Of a stretch of 64,000 nucleotides of DNA, positions 45,961 through 57,842 are shown piece after piece. Below the pieces are notes generated by a model. That model searched no databases, was not told the origin of the DNA, and saw only the letters and a list, made by a program, of their open reading frames with translations. Each line of letters starts with the position of its first letter. Position 1 is the stretch's first letter. Location: NCBI GenBank assembly GCA_037157565.1, contig JAZHRO010000024.1, forward strand, positions 11,476,501 through 11,540,500, read 5' to 3'. This DNA is from Thalassia testudinum (lineage: Eukaryota > Streptophyta > Magnoliopsida > Alismatales > Hydrocharitaceae). A program made the position numbers and the translations under genes.

Positions 45961-48269
45961 GTAAGCAGAAGGGTGAAGGAGAGCCTTGGCATGAACACAG
46001 AGGTCTCTCATGAGTCTCCATTACATCGTGACCTGTGTCTGGAAGGATTGGAGCTTTCTTTAGGAACATCACCTCTTCCTGCCCATTACATCGTAACCCA
46101 TGTTCGAAATAATTGAAGCTTTCATTAGGAGGGAAAGAATAAGTGTTTGCTATGGGATTGATAACAGTATAATGGCATCACATCACCTCTTCTTGTCATA
46201 CTAACAAATTCCATCTCATCATTTCTATGCCCCACTCCTCACTAGATCCTATCTGGTAGAGTTACGTTGAAAAAGGCAAGGCTCTGCATGCCACAATACC
46301 TCCTTTCTAATGAACCCTGGCTTTGTTGATTATCAAACATCATGGTACTGGTTGGACCATGGTTTCTCGGTTTCCAATTTGCTAGCCAACAAGATCATTG
46401 AGATTGACTAGGCTTTGGATATTCCTTATTCTTGTAAATCGAAAACGTCAACCACCTTTCTATTTTAAAGTCAGCTTTTTGTCAGTCACCTTTTTTGTAA
46501 GCTCCTAGCCACCTTCTACTAAGCTTTATTGGATGGCACATTATTCTTGTTTGAACAAAGAGGGTTAGACATACTTGTGATGTTTCCCCCGATCAAACAA
46601 ACTTAGCTCTATGTTGCCACAATCTTTTTCCCTTAAGCAGGTGGTTGCTTTTCTAAAGTTCAAGCCAGTGAGGGGCATCATGCTTCCTTATTATAGGAAA
46701 TAAGCAAGTCAACTACTTTTGGACATATATGCTATCCAGCAGGGCCTTACTTTGTTTTCTATCAGAGCATCAGGCAACACAATTTAGTTCTATTGGACCA
46801 ATCTTCGTGCTTGTCCAAGGAGGAAGTTTGCTTGGCCCTTCCTTTCCTTATTTGACTTTTGAATGAAGGGTGCTTCTTATTTTCTTTTCATAGGTATCAA
46901 GTGTCTGCTTTAATAGATCCTTGCCAGATTTAGAAGTTGGTAAAGATTCGCCCCTTGTTTTAGCCAGAAGGGGTTCCCATTGGGACATTGGCTTTCACAA
47001 ATATTGAACTCTTAAGGATCACATCCTGGATATGTACAATGCATAAATAGAGGCTCTACAATGTCCCTGCCACTCCCATGTCTTGATACTGAGAAAGTAT
47101 TGGCCAAAGGGGCATATCTGGCCCATGGTGCTCATCGCGGGTTGGGATGGCCTGCTGTCATAAAACAAATCCTCGACAGTAGTTACCTTACCTTTCAAGA
47201 AAAAGAAAGAAAGACAATGGTCACCTTCATCTATTGAGCTTTAGTTCTTGGACATGGAGTGAAATTCTATGCAATAAATTGACTTAAGAAAATCACCTAG
47301 AATGCATGAAATTTAAGTTCTTTGTGATGGAGTGAGAATGAATTCTTGTTTTTTTTTTGAAAAGGCAAACAACTTCAGTATTGGCAAAGCTAAGGGGAAA
47401 AGTTTCAGACCTAATATGCAAGTTATTGTTTAGTGATAGAAAAGAGTAATAAATTCTCAAGAGAAAATATTAGTGATAGAATTTAGTTAGTTATTCTCAA
47501 AGAGAGAGTGTATTAGATTTTTAGCACTTGGGATAGATGCATTTTTAAGAGATTTTGGATTGCAAGGAAATGTTCCTCAAGAGGGAGGTTTGTATCCTCA
47601 TAAATTAGGGCCCCATCTGGAAAGCTTATCAGCTCCACATTTTATCATTGCCAGAGTTGCAAGTTATCAAATCTTCCACTGGTTTACCCTTTGTCGGAAC
47701 AGTTGTCAATGGTTTCTGAATCAAATCCAAGAATTCAGTTTCTAGGAATAACTAGTTTGTTTTGGTCTGCGGTTTCTAAATGATCAGAAATCTGGTAGGG
47801 TTTGCTAAGATGTGTCAAGACTGAATCAGAGTAGTTCTGAACATCCATAATTTATATATTTCCAGTGTTGAACTTCAGAGGGTTGTGGTTTCTTTCCTAG
47901 TGTTTTTATTGATCTCTTGCTTCTACTACATGGTTTTTACATTCCTCTCCACTTTGGCTTCTTCGGTTCATCCACTACATAGTTTTTACATTCCTCTCCA
48001 CTTTGGCATCTTCAGTTCATCCATTACCTGTTTATACACACTGTTCTTTGTCATTGAAGTTGTCTATTCATCTTTGGTAGCTTTTTCTCACCTCCCCTTT
48101 GGTTCTCTCTTCCTTCTCCTCCCTTTAACCTTACTTTGCTCCTGCAAACTCTTCATGGCATTGGGCCAGGTGTTGGATGTGATGGCTGGATATGGAGGCA
48201 TGGACCCTTCTCCGTTAGGAAGGCCTATTTGCAGTTTTGGAGGAGATGTCCTAGTTTGATTAGGGGTTG
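45961..48269. other. Intergenic DNA with a 49-bp tandem duplication
   Basis: No gene recognised. Units at 47921-47969 and 47970-48018 share CTACATGGTTTTTACATTCC-like sequence. A run of A/G-rich sequence with AAGAAAAAGAAAG near 47200-47215 could be an old LINE tail, unconfirmed. Confidence 0.4.
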
Positions 48270-48749
48270 ACATTTGATTGTAAGAAGTTTTGGAAGCCTG
48301 CTTGCCACCGAAAGTTAAAATCTTTAAATGGTTGTTGAGGAGAAAGAGGTTGGTTACCCATAGCTAGAGATGTTGGGTGCAGGACACCGATGACTCTTGC
48401 ATCCTTTGTGGTGGTGGACCCGAGGAGACGGAGCGCCTCTTCTTCACCTGCCTCTTCTTGCAGGAGTGTTGGTGTTACTTGGAGTCTGAGACTATCCAGC
48501 ACGATTTAGAGTCTGCTTTCTGGTCTAGTCTACATACCAATGTATTGGGAGGGCTTCAATCTTGCTGTGATGTATTTGGGTAGAGTGTAATGGCACTATA
48601 TTTTTGGTGGAACAAGATTCTGTAGAGGGTGTCAAACATATGTTTACTTCCCTTTGTAATATTTGGAGTATTTAGCCACCCTTTTAGTGAAGACATGGGT
48701 GTTAACAATGCTTGTTAACTGCCTTTTTTTCTTCTCCAAAAAAAAAAGA
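48270..48749 (+). pseudogene. 3' end of an L1-type LINE (zf-RVT fragment and poly(A))
   Basis: CLPPKVKIFKWLLRRKRLVT, a stop, then DDSCILCGGGPEETERLFFTC and FLQECW define the C-terminal zinc-binding domain of a plant L1 ORF2 from a different family than the one at 42975. The 3' UTR ends in an A run at 48739-48749. It is 5'-truncated. Confidence 0.82.
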
Positions 48750-49159
48750 AAACTAAAGACTCTGAAGAACTCACCTGTCACATTTAATCTAAGCACCTTA
48801 TTTCACAATTGCCTCTAAAAGATTAATAGTTTGTAGGTTAGCTTAAGCCAAAAAGAATAAATATATATTGAAGCAAGGCAAGCATTATCTACCATAGTGT
48901 TTTATATGGAATGGTACGTGAATTGAGGTTCAAGAAGCCTCATTCGAGCTAATGGAACTAATTCAACTGAGAATTAGCATCAAATCAGTTGGACAGATGG
49001 TCTGGGCAAGAGGGGGAGACAAACCTCGACTTTGGCTACTTGTTAGGCTTAGTGTATGTCAGGAGTTGGCAAACTTGGGTTTGAAACTTGGAAATAGGGT
49101 TAGCTCTCATTTGTGTTTACTTAGGAAGAGGGGTTAAGCCTTGTCAGCGTTTACTTGGA

Positions 49160-49279
49160 AAGGGGGTTAACCCCCTTCTAGAGTGATTTGACCCCTTGCA
49201 AAGGGGTGTTAAGTTGGGAGCTAGGGTAATACCTGATGGAAATGGTGTTAACCGGGCTTGGTAAAGGGGGTTAACCCCC
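49160..49279. repeat. Two long GGGGGTTAACCCCC palindromes
   Basis: AAGGGGGTTAACCCCCTT at 49160-49177 is an 18-base perfect palindrome. GGGGGTTAACCCCC at 49266-49279 is a 14-base perfect palindrome. They lie about 105 bases apart in DNA with further CCCCTTGCAAAGGGG-like symmetry between them. Confidence 0.85.
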
Positions 49280-49301
49280 CTTTTTAGGGGTTGTCTCCCC
49301 T

Positions 49302-49628
49302 TGTAAACTAGGCCTTAGAGGAAAAAAAACTAACAGAAGCAAAATGCTAAATCCCTTTCATTATAAGTTCAAAATTGTAAGAACAAAACTCTGGGCACTC
49401 AATCACCATTCCTTTCCTTTCCTTCCCCACCCGTACCATCACCAACTGCCATCAGTGCATACCACCCCACTGTAAACTAGGCCTTCAGGGAAAAAACTTA
49501 ACAGAATCAAAATGCTAAATCCCTTCCATTATTGGTTCAAAATTGTAAGAACAAAACACTGGGTGCTTGATCACCATCCCTTTCCCTCCCCACTCATACC
49601 ATCACCAACTGCCATTAGCGCATGCCAC
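49302..49628. repeat. 169-bp tandem duplication
   Basis: TGTAAACTAGGCCTT recurs at 49302 and 49471, and the following sequence, including AAATGCTAAATCCCTT, TTCAAAATTGTAAGAACAAA and ACCATCACCAACTGCCAT, is colinear in both units. Confidence 0.9.
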
Positions 49629-50478
49629 TGACTCTTTTTTGGATATAGGATATCTCTGCTGTTGCAGCCACAGGAATATCATCTCAAGGGGAACCTATCT
49701 TCTTGACCGGAATTCCATGGATGTGTATGTGCTCATCTAGCTGTTGTTTGTTGCATTTTGTGGTTAAGGTCTAGGACATTTTAAGATATTCTTTCGGCAA
49801 TATGACTTATAATTGGCAACTTTTGATGATCTATTGGCTCTCATTTTGGTTTACATATGAGTCTCTCATAGGTCAATGACTTGTCTGATTTAGTTATGTA
49901 CCTTTTGTTTGCAATCATGCTGCTCTATGGTCCTTTGTGTGGGTGTAAAGTCGGCTTATGAGTGTGTGCATGGTTGTAGTGGGAAGGTCTAGCCATGTTT
50001 CAAGGCATAGGTGTGCTGAAATCCCTCTGGGTATTTCTAGGGATGTGGTTTTTAAGCTTTTTCACTGGCTTAAGTTTGCATCTTTAAGTTGTGGATATAT
50101 GGCATGAGATTGGTTTGTTGATGACATCTTTCATTGATGCTTTCATGGTTCTAAATCATAGTGCCTATTCTTCTTTAGAAAATAAACTTTTCCAAGAAAC
50201 TTTTTGCGAAATCTAACTGAAAGGACATCTAAGTAAATGATGTGTAAATTTAAAAAGTACAAGGGTTTTTCTTAACAATTAGATGTTAACTTAGGCATTC
50301 ATGTAAAATCCCATATAGACAGCAAATGTGCTGTGTTTTCTGGTATGTCAATGTCCCTGCTAGCATCCAAAATCCTAATTCTCCCCTTCATAAATCTTCC
50401 TTTCACCCTGGCAGATATTGGAAATTGGTAAATCCAGTGATCCCAATCATTTCTGAAGCCTTCATCTTGTAGATAAAG

Positions 50479-50940
50479 ATGGCCACTTCACCGAACAAGG
50501 AGCTGCTGGAGTTGGAAAAACGAGGTGCCTTCTCTGCAGGTATAGCTGTCAGTTTCGTGTCTCTTCGTGGTCACCTAATCATGCTTTTGGTTGATATGCA
50601 TATGTTGAATTGTGTGGCAGAGCCAAGGCTGTTGATCTGCAGTGGGAAGAAGGGAGCTTTGCCTCGGAGAAAGAAGGATTGCCACGGTGATGGTGTTTCA
50701 TTTACTTCTGTGGCTCCCAAAAGCCAAGGTGAGATGCTTTTTTCTGAATGTGGCAACTTTTTTGATACTCCTGAAAAGTGATTTTGGTAATTTGGATGAC
50801 ACCTACAAGTTGTAATTTTTCTGTTTTTGATGCTGTTGCCGAATACAAGTCATTATTTCTCATGTTTTTTTGTATGGAAAGCTTTGATCTTTTAATTTGC
50901 TTGTGCAGTCTTGCCTTAAGTTTTTTAAGATAGTAGCTTG
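50479..50940 (+). pseudogene. Exon remnant resembling a NOPCHAP1-type (DUF4598) protein
   Basis: ATG 50479 opens MATSPNKELLELEKRG up to a donor after 50539. A second exon-like segment, 50621-50728, is bounded by AG and GT in matching phase and encodes PRLLICSGKKGALPRRKKD then SFTSVAPKSQ. A third acceptor (TTGTGCAG before 50909) is followed by codons reading V L P and then a stop, where family members continue with a Val-Leu-x-x-Val-x-x-Phe-Leu segment. The order KELL, basic RLLI region, then S/P-rich step matches NOPCHAP1, a nucleolar protein that helps assemble box C/D snoRNP proteins. The homology is from pattern memory, not alignment. It may be a 5' gene fragment, a decayed copy, or a real gene whose later exons I missed. 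Confidence 0.35.
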
Positions 50941-50959
50941 GAGGTTCATGCATATCTTA

Positions 50960-52196
50960 AAATTATGTAGACAGAGAGGTGAATGAGTTGTTTTTGCATG
51001 CTGCATTCCTCTATCCTCTTGTTGAGGAGAATTTGAAAAGATCATGTACCATGAGATGTACCTCCTGTTTACCAAACACTGTCTAGACACTAGATGGATT
51101 TTTAGTTGCCTTTGTTATTGAGATGGCTAGCTTGATTGATCCCTCGTTTTTATTCTCACAATATCACACAGATGACTATGTTGCATCATCTTCTATTATC
51201 TACTTTGAAATTATTACTTCTTGTAAAGGTGTAATCTCATGGGCATTGGTTCATTTTGTAGCCATTAATGGGTTGTATGGTCCAATTAATAGAGATCATG
51301 TTTCCAAATAGTCACATCGTGGTAATATTCACCACCACTTTGCATGTGTTACTCGAATATAAGATGCTCTTTAGCACATCTTCCGAGTTGCAAAAATGGC
51401 ATAAAAACCTCTGTTTGATGAATTCAGTTCCAACTGGTCATCTGACTCACTGATTGGCGATGTGTTAATTCATGTCCCACATTTTCAACTAGTCATCTGA
51501 CTCACTTAATTGGCAATGTACTACTGCATGTCCCAAGGTTGAAAGAAATCATGATAACGTGTCCAAGTTCAATGCTGTTCATGATTTTTTTAGCAGCAGA
51601 TGGGCACACCGTGGTTATGACCTCTCAAGCTGCATCATTGCCCCAAGTGCAATAATTATCGACTGGGATGAAACTCGGGGAGTTGCAGTGCTCACGTAGC
51701 CAACCTCTCCACACCTTCCCAAAGAACCTTGAGATCAGTGGATGGTTGGTGAGATTGACTACCATGCCAAGTGGAATATTTGATTTGTTTGGTAATATTG
51801 TACGCCTTTGTTAGTGCCTGCTAATTAAGTTCCAAGCTCCAGTAAGCTCTCAAGGGCATAAAATAATTAGTTCACTCCACTGCATGGATCCTTGTAAGAT
51901 ATTATGGATTCAATCATTGTATAATAGGGTGTCCATTGAAGATAATCATTTTTCTTCCTGGCACTGTGCAAATGGCTAAGAGGAACCCTTTTGAGCCCAT
52001 GATTCATGCAATTAGTAGAGTTACAGAAACAACCATCAATGGTTGACACGGTCAGTTGGGCAAATCATATTCTTATTCCTATTCGTTCTCTTTTTGCCTC
52101 CTACATTTTGTTGTCTGTGTTTTTCCCTAAGAAATTGAAAGATGGCCATTTGAGGTCTCATTCAGATTCATTGATAACTTCATATTATCTTTTTCT
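50960..52196. other. Intergenic or intronic DNA downstream of the exon remnant
   Basis: No exon recognised. Near 51430-51520 two similar phrases (CATCTGACTCACT with AATTGGCAATGT or GATTGGCGATGT) form a short imperfect duplication. Confidence 0.4.
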
Positions 52197-52229
52197 TTGA
52201 TAAAAAAGGAACTTTGTTTTTATATTTAC

Positions 52230-52576
52230 GAAGGTCTTAAAGTACGAACACCCATAAAAAGTGGTAGCCTAAGTGGAGGACAAGATGTGCCATTTGCATG
52301 GCATTCTCCAATGGGACCTGGAGCCACCAGGAAATGTAGAATTTCCTGCCGCCAAACAGACAATAAGAAAGCCATTTTCTCATGTTTAGACCCACCTTTG
52401 TTCAAAGCACCCTTGTCTGGAAGACCTCTAGAATGTATGGCAAGAAGGGTATGGAGTCTCAGACCTTGGTAGGAGACTTGGAAGCCCAGACAAGGCAATG
52501 GTCAACAACAACAACAAAGTCTTTTTCCACGCTAAGTGGTGTTGGCTACATGGAGTCTTGCCTCCATACTAAGTGA
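52230..52576 (+). pseudogene. Coding-like fragment, family uncertain
   Basis: One frame reads GGQDVPFAWHSPMGPGATRK, then CRQTDNKKAIFSCLDPPLFKAP, ending in a stop at 52472. A second frame overlapping it from about 52420 reads MYGKKGMESQTLVGDLEAQ and ends at 52576. The VPFxW-x-P phrase recalls plant proteins with a VPFxWE..PG motif, but that is weak. The switch of frame suggests a decayed exon; it could also be chance. Confidence 0.25.
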
Positions 52577-52940
52577 CAGCTGCTGCATGTAAATTCATCA
52601 TTTCGACGATGGTATGCAGCAGCCTTTTATAAGTGTTCCATATCTAGAAATGTCTGGAGTTCCGTTAGCAAGCATGTAACACAGAATCAATCAGGTAATG
52701 ACCCCGGAGGACTTGGAGGAGAAGTAGCTTATTGGTACATTTTTCTGAAATGGAGGAAAAGGAGTATAACCCTATCCTGCATCCAGAGGATCAGACTAGT
52801 AGCTAGCTAGTGAAGCCATGGAATTTAATGCTACAGGCAAGCTAGTGAACCTCTTCTGGAACCAGTCACCTATTGAAAATAGAAATATGCACCATTTAGT
52901 GTATAGCCTAGCTTTGAAGAAAAGAAATTTCCACTTTGCC

Positions 52941-54985
52941 AACATTGAGTTTGAATTGTGTTTGGTTTTATGATAACAAAATAGTGTCTATATAGCTTGT
53001 AGCTGTCCTTTTAAGATTAATCTTTCAGTGAGAAGATTGAAGTGTTTCAGTACTAGAATGGAAGGTGAAGAAATTGAAGAAGATTGACTCGTGAAGATAA
53101 GTTTGTGTATCTTGTAATTTTTTTATTGTGTTTTTTCTTATTTCTTTTCCTAGAAACATGTAAAAGAGCAAATATTATACTTGGAAATACATGCTGAGAA
53201 TCCCTTTTCACTTAGAGTAAATCTTAGGATCAATTTTCACTCAAAACCAGCTTTCAAGCCTTGTAAGGTCGACTGATTTCCCTGAAAGTCCAACTAATCA
53301 CTCACCAGCCATTTGATACCATGAAATTAGTCGATCCTGTGGACTTACTAGCTTCACTCATTTTATTGTGTTCTGCTAATTCGTCATTTGATTCCTCCAT
53401 GCCCTGTTTAATTTTTAACTCTTCACATTCTCTGAATATCCTTCTTATCTTGGTTCTTCTAATCTGTGGCTATTTATCAAGATTGTTTTCTTAATTAATG
53501 GCCTATCTTCCACCATATGATTATCCGTTGTTGAATATTCATTTATTTTCTTGATGAACCTTTCAACTACCTAGTTAATAAGACCAATGGGTAGTTGACC
53601 CCATTCATTGGTCAACCAATCAGTCAGATTGTTTGAACCTGAGGAAACATGGTCTTGAATCCAGTAATTTTTTGATTCCTGGATTTTCTTCCAGATGTTT
53701 GATAACGCTTCATCGAGGTCATTAATCGACCTTTGACCTAAGGAGTCAACTCCAACCCTTCCAAAATTTCAATATTTTAGCACCTGTTTATCTCTTTTCT
53801 AGGAGTTGATCTTGCACCTTTCACTGGTTGACCTGCCCTTTAGACACAAGACAACTAATTCTTGTGCTACATTGATGGTGTTGCTAATTTTTGGACATTT
53901 CTAACTGTTGCCTCGAAAATTGATTTGTCTGGCATCTAGGTGTTATGGAGGCCTCTGGTAGCCTCCTAGGACATCGATGGGGTGTTTATGCCATTGATTT
54001 AAATGCCGACGGCATGCTGTCGGTAAGGTCATTTCCGAGCAAGGGTCGTGCCGACATGAAGAAAACGTCGATTTACAGGGATTTCGTCGGCATGCCGTCG
54101 GCATGCTGGCGAAATTGGTGTCCATGTCGAGGTTGCTATTGGTTTTTTTAATTACTTTTGCTATTTTTGTTGGTATGCATCGGCACGCCTTCGGCATGCC
54201 CTCGGCATGGCCACAGCATGCTCATCGGCATGCCCATCGAAAAATGGGTATTTCCACGGCATGCCCTCGACATGCCCACCAAATGCACACTTGGAATTTC
54301 ATCGGCACGGCATCGAAATCGGCATTTCGAACCTTGGTTTATGCATTGGGAACTGAAGGGAAGTGACTTTGGGTGTCCAAGGGAATGCGGAGGAAACAAA
54401 GGTAAAGAAAATCTAATATCTTCTTGAACAACATTATAAATACTCTTAGGCACCTACAAAGTTACACACAACACTTACACAAGATTACAACTCCTCTGCT
54501 TCAATTCTCTCAATCTCTTGACTGTTCTAGTGCCCAACTTGTGCTCCAACTCTCAAGAGCACCTTGCTGCACTCTCTCTCACAGCCATTTGGCCAATTCA
54601 TTTGAGAGTACCGAGTCTATACCTTATTAATAATATATTATATGGCTCTATAGGTCTTTGTAATCTTTTCCTTTTATTTTTATTGTAAGGATATCTGACC
54701 TATCAGACCTCCCTTTTCTTCCTAAAAATGGGAGAGATAAAGTCTCTTTGATAGGGATCAAAGAGGGGCTCTGTACTTGAGGTTACACCACCCATGTTTA
54801 AGTGGTGTGGTTAGTTGTTTGATCAATATTGATTGATTGGGAAATCTTAGGATGGGAAGTCTAGATGGTAGTTTTTACTCAATCAGGGCTTTCCACCTAA
54901 AAGTTCTTATTTTTTGTTCTACTTGTACATTTTTATTTTCTTTAAAGTCCTCAATCACACAATTCTCCCCCCTCTAGCATGCTTT
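52941..54985 (+). mobile_element. Decayed SIRE-type Copia LTR
   Basis: The left part has TTGAATTGTGTTTGG and TTTATGATAACAAAA, like the start of the SIRE LTR at 32676. The right part ends with CAATCACACAATTCTCCCCC, the CCCCCC-containing end common in this lineage. TATAAATACTC at about 54436 is a possible TATA. The sequence between is diverged and interrupted by a GCATGC-rich insert. No target duplication was found. Confidence 0.45.
53937..54345. repeat. Cluster of CGGCATGC palindromic repeats
   Basis: Copies of the palindrome GCATGC in CGGCATGC, CGGCATGCC and CGACATGCC contexts recur about ten times between 54008 and 54280. The cluster is framed by GTTATGGAGGCCTCTGG at the left and TTCGAACCTTGG at the right. 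It resembles foldback or Mutator-like non-autonomous DNA, but no inverted termini or target duplication could be matched. Confidence 0.6.
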
Positions 54986-55195
54986 TCAACCAAAACTGCG
55001 GAAATGTGCTTCCAAGAGCTCAATTTCTCATCTAAATGGCTCTTCACAACTCCTAGTCAAGTTCTCACCCTAACATGTTTTGAAAACCTTGCTTAAAAAA
55101 TTGTATCTTGGCCTAATTGCATGGGCCAATCACCTCACAGGAAGCTCCGTATTCATTATTTGTACATGCTTCATACTAAGAACTCCCATTTCAAA

Positions 55196-56416
55196 TAGGG
55201 GTGTTCATGGGTCGGGTGCCCACCTCATTTTCACCCGACCCAACTTGACCTGATTAGATCATGGGTCGTTTTGACCCACTCAAATGGGTACCCAAAGGAT
55301 AAAGTGTCCAACTTTGTCAAATCGGCTCATGGGTACCCATCAGTTAACTAATTTAGCTAAAATATAAAATTTAAAAATATAAAATATAATCAAAATAGAA
55401 TAATAAAAAGTAATAATAAAAATATAAAATAATCATTAAAATTAAAAAATTTTAAAAAATGAAAAACAAAAAATTAAAAATAGTTTAAAATAAAATTATA
55501 AAAAATTATTTAAAATAAAATAAAAATTTATAAAAATTGACTAAAGGAAGAAATAAGATGCTTGTGAATATGACTTGGTAACTATCTTGGACTTAGTGTG
55601 CACAACCCTTGCATCCTCCACGTGCCTATTCCACTTGAGCTAGAGGACCACGACATTGCATGCAATGACAGGATTCTTAGACATGCTATGGAATCGTTCG
55701 AGCGCCTCTTGGTCACGATGGACGTGGACATATCCCATGAGCATGGCGATCTGGGAGATTTCATTTCTCTTAGGTATAACCTTGAACAACTTGTGAGTGA
55801 CATGGACACGGGAGTTGTGCGTGTACCCGAAGATCATGGCGGTCCAGAAGACGACATTCCTCTTGGGCATCGAGTCGAAGAGATCGCGGGTCCTTGATGC
55901 AGTTAGTGACGCAATAGCCATTTACCATGGTGGTTTAGGTGATGATGTCCTTGGGCATTTTATCAAACATCCTGTAGGGGTCTTCGAGGTAGGATGCATC
56001 GTAGAGGGCACAGAGCATTACGATATAGGTGATGGTGTTCTTCTCGAGCATGCGGCGAAAGAGAGGCTTGGTGATGGGGAGGTCGAGGGAGGAGAGCAAG
56101 GTGGTTTGGGTCCTTTAGGAGAGTGTGCATGAGTTGCAGCAATGTTTGGGGAGGGCACAGTTGCTACATACATGGTCAACATGACCTTTGGGGATCACAA
56201 GATTGGGATGATCGGATGGGTACCTGAATTGGGTGGGTCACTTAACGGGTACCCGTGGATGCCCCAATGGGTACCCAAAGAGGGCCTCGGTAAGTGACGG
56301 GTCAACACTAACGGGTACCCAACCCATACTTGGTACATAGGTACCCAACCCAATAGGGTCAAAAATCATGGGTTGGGTTGGGTACTCGATATCACTAGGT
56401 CAAATGAACACCCCTA
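55196..56416. mobile_element. hAT transposon carrying a PPR gene fragment (Pack-hAT)
   Basis: A 1,221-bp element has perfect 13-base inverted termini TAGGGGTGTTCAT and flanks ATTTCAAA (55188-55195) and ATTGCAGA (56417-56424), an 8-base target duplication matching at 6 positions. Subterminal DNA is full of GGGTACCC/GGGTCGGGT motifs. There is no transposase. The middle holds a minus-strand PPR fragment, and an AT-rich stretch lies at 55345-55550. Confidence 0.88.
55590..56140 (-). pseudogene. Captured pentatricopeptide-repeat (PPR) fragment
   Basis: On the minus strand, successive PPR motifs are recognisable: NTITYIVMLCALYDASYLED with YRMFDKMPKDIIT, then TTMVNGYC, then RDLFDSMPKRNVVFWTAMI with FGYTHNSRV, LFKVIPKRNEIS with AMLMGYVH, and LERFHSMSKNPVIACNVVVL. 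The alternating lengths and the MP(K/E)RN signature fit PLS-class PPR proteins (the group including Arabidopsis At1g56690-like proteins), which edit organelle RNA. Stops (for example after KDIIT) and a frameshift near 55890 break it. Upstream, a stretch starting MLTMYVATVPSPNIAA (about 56180) may be the original N terminus. Confidence 0.85.
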
Positions 56417-56424
56417 ATTGCAGA

Positions 56425-57842
56425 GCCAAGAGATATCACCCTATATGGCAAGGACAAATCCCTTAGCTGACCACACTAGTCCCTAAGGTGTTGAGGTAAA
56501 AGACATGTGTTGCCAGTGTTTAACTGGAGCAGTTGTCTAACTTGACATGAGAATTCACTTGAGGCTTGAAACAAGCTCATAATCGGGGCTTACTTTGACG
56601 TTGACAATGTTAGCATCTCACACTATTTGAACTACTTGGATCCGTGTTAGCTAGGATGTTGGTACTCAGGATTCCATGTTTTCATGACCGTGAACAAGGC
56701 ATGCCACCAAGTAAGATAAGTTGTTTTGACTTCAAAAATACTCAATATGTTGCTTTATCTTTTTTTTGGTAAATAATTTGAATGGGTATCACTTTATTCC
56801 TCAAGCATGCTCTACATTTCGAGAAGCCTCGCATGATGGTGAACTATTTGTAAGGTTAATTCTTTATATAGGGCATTTGCCACACTAGACCTAAAATGTA
56901 GTTAGAATTTTAGTTGGATCGGCAACAATGCTGCCAAGACGCTTGCCCAGGCACACCTACGCGAGTGCTTGGGCCAAGGTAGTAAGCACCCCTGGCGAGC
57001 AGTTGAATCAAGTTTGCTAGTTTTTTACTTTTTGATAATATTTTTAAGGATTTTAATTTCTTTTTACCTAATTATTGAATACTCTCTCCAAGTTAATGCA
57101 CACGTATGCGTATGTATAGGCACATATGCATAGATATATAGATATACATGTGCTTAAATAGATATATACATACAAATATACACATATATACATACAAATA
57201 TACACATTTTATGTCTGTGTATGTATGTATGTATATGTCAACTTATACATATAAATATACATGTACATACACACACGTGCGTAAGTAGAGCATATAAACA
57301 AACGCATATAAAAAAGTGTACATTTACATGTGTATATGTAAATGTACCAAACTATATACACACGCCTTCCATATGTATCATTACACATATGTATGTGTAT
57401 TGTGCCTATTTGTCTAAGTATTTATATATCATGTATATTATGTATATGTATGCATAATGTCATATTTTGGTTACTGTGTGTATATGTATATATGTATGTC
57501 TGCATATGTATCTATATATCCTTTAACACCTCATTTTTTTTGGGCAAGCACCTAGAGTCTTGGGCATTTTGGATCCCCCTCGCCTTTTAGCGCCTATCGC
57601 CTTTAACGACAAAGAGAGTGGGTTCTACAAATGATTCATTTTTGCTCTCACCAATGTTTTATCCCTACATGTGAAGCTTGTTGGCTGGCAATGATTGCCC
57701 ACTTGTTATTGATTGCAAAACCTTGGAGATGATTTCGAAGCTAACGAGTAGTGAATGTCTAATAGGGTCCTTAAAACTTATTTAGGTTGTCAAAATAGCT
57801 TGTAAGCAAAATTTTTGTGAATTTCCAAGGTATTATCATAAG
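56425..57842. other. Intergenic DNA with microsatellite
   Basis: No gene recognised. The 57090-57530 stretch is dominated by alternating purine-pyrimidine TA/CA/TG tetranucleotides such as GTATGTATGTATG. Open frames over it (57221-57590) are repeat translations. Confidence 0.6.

Noticed and set aside
57221..57590. Tyr/Ile/Cys-rich frames
   Set aside because: Translations of a TATG/CATA microsatellite.
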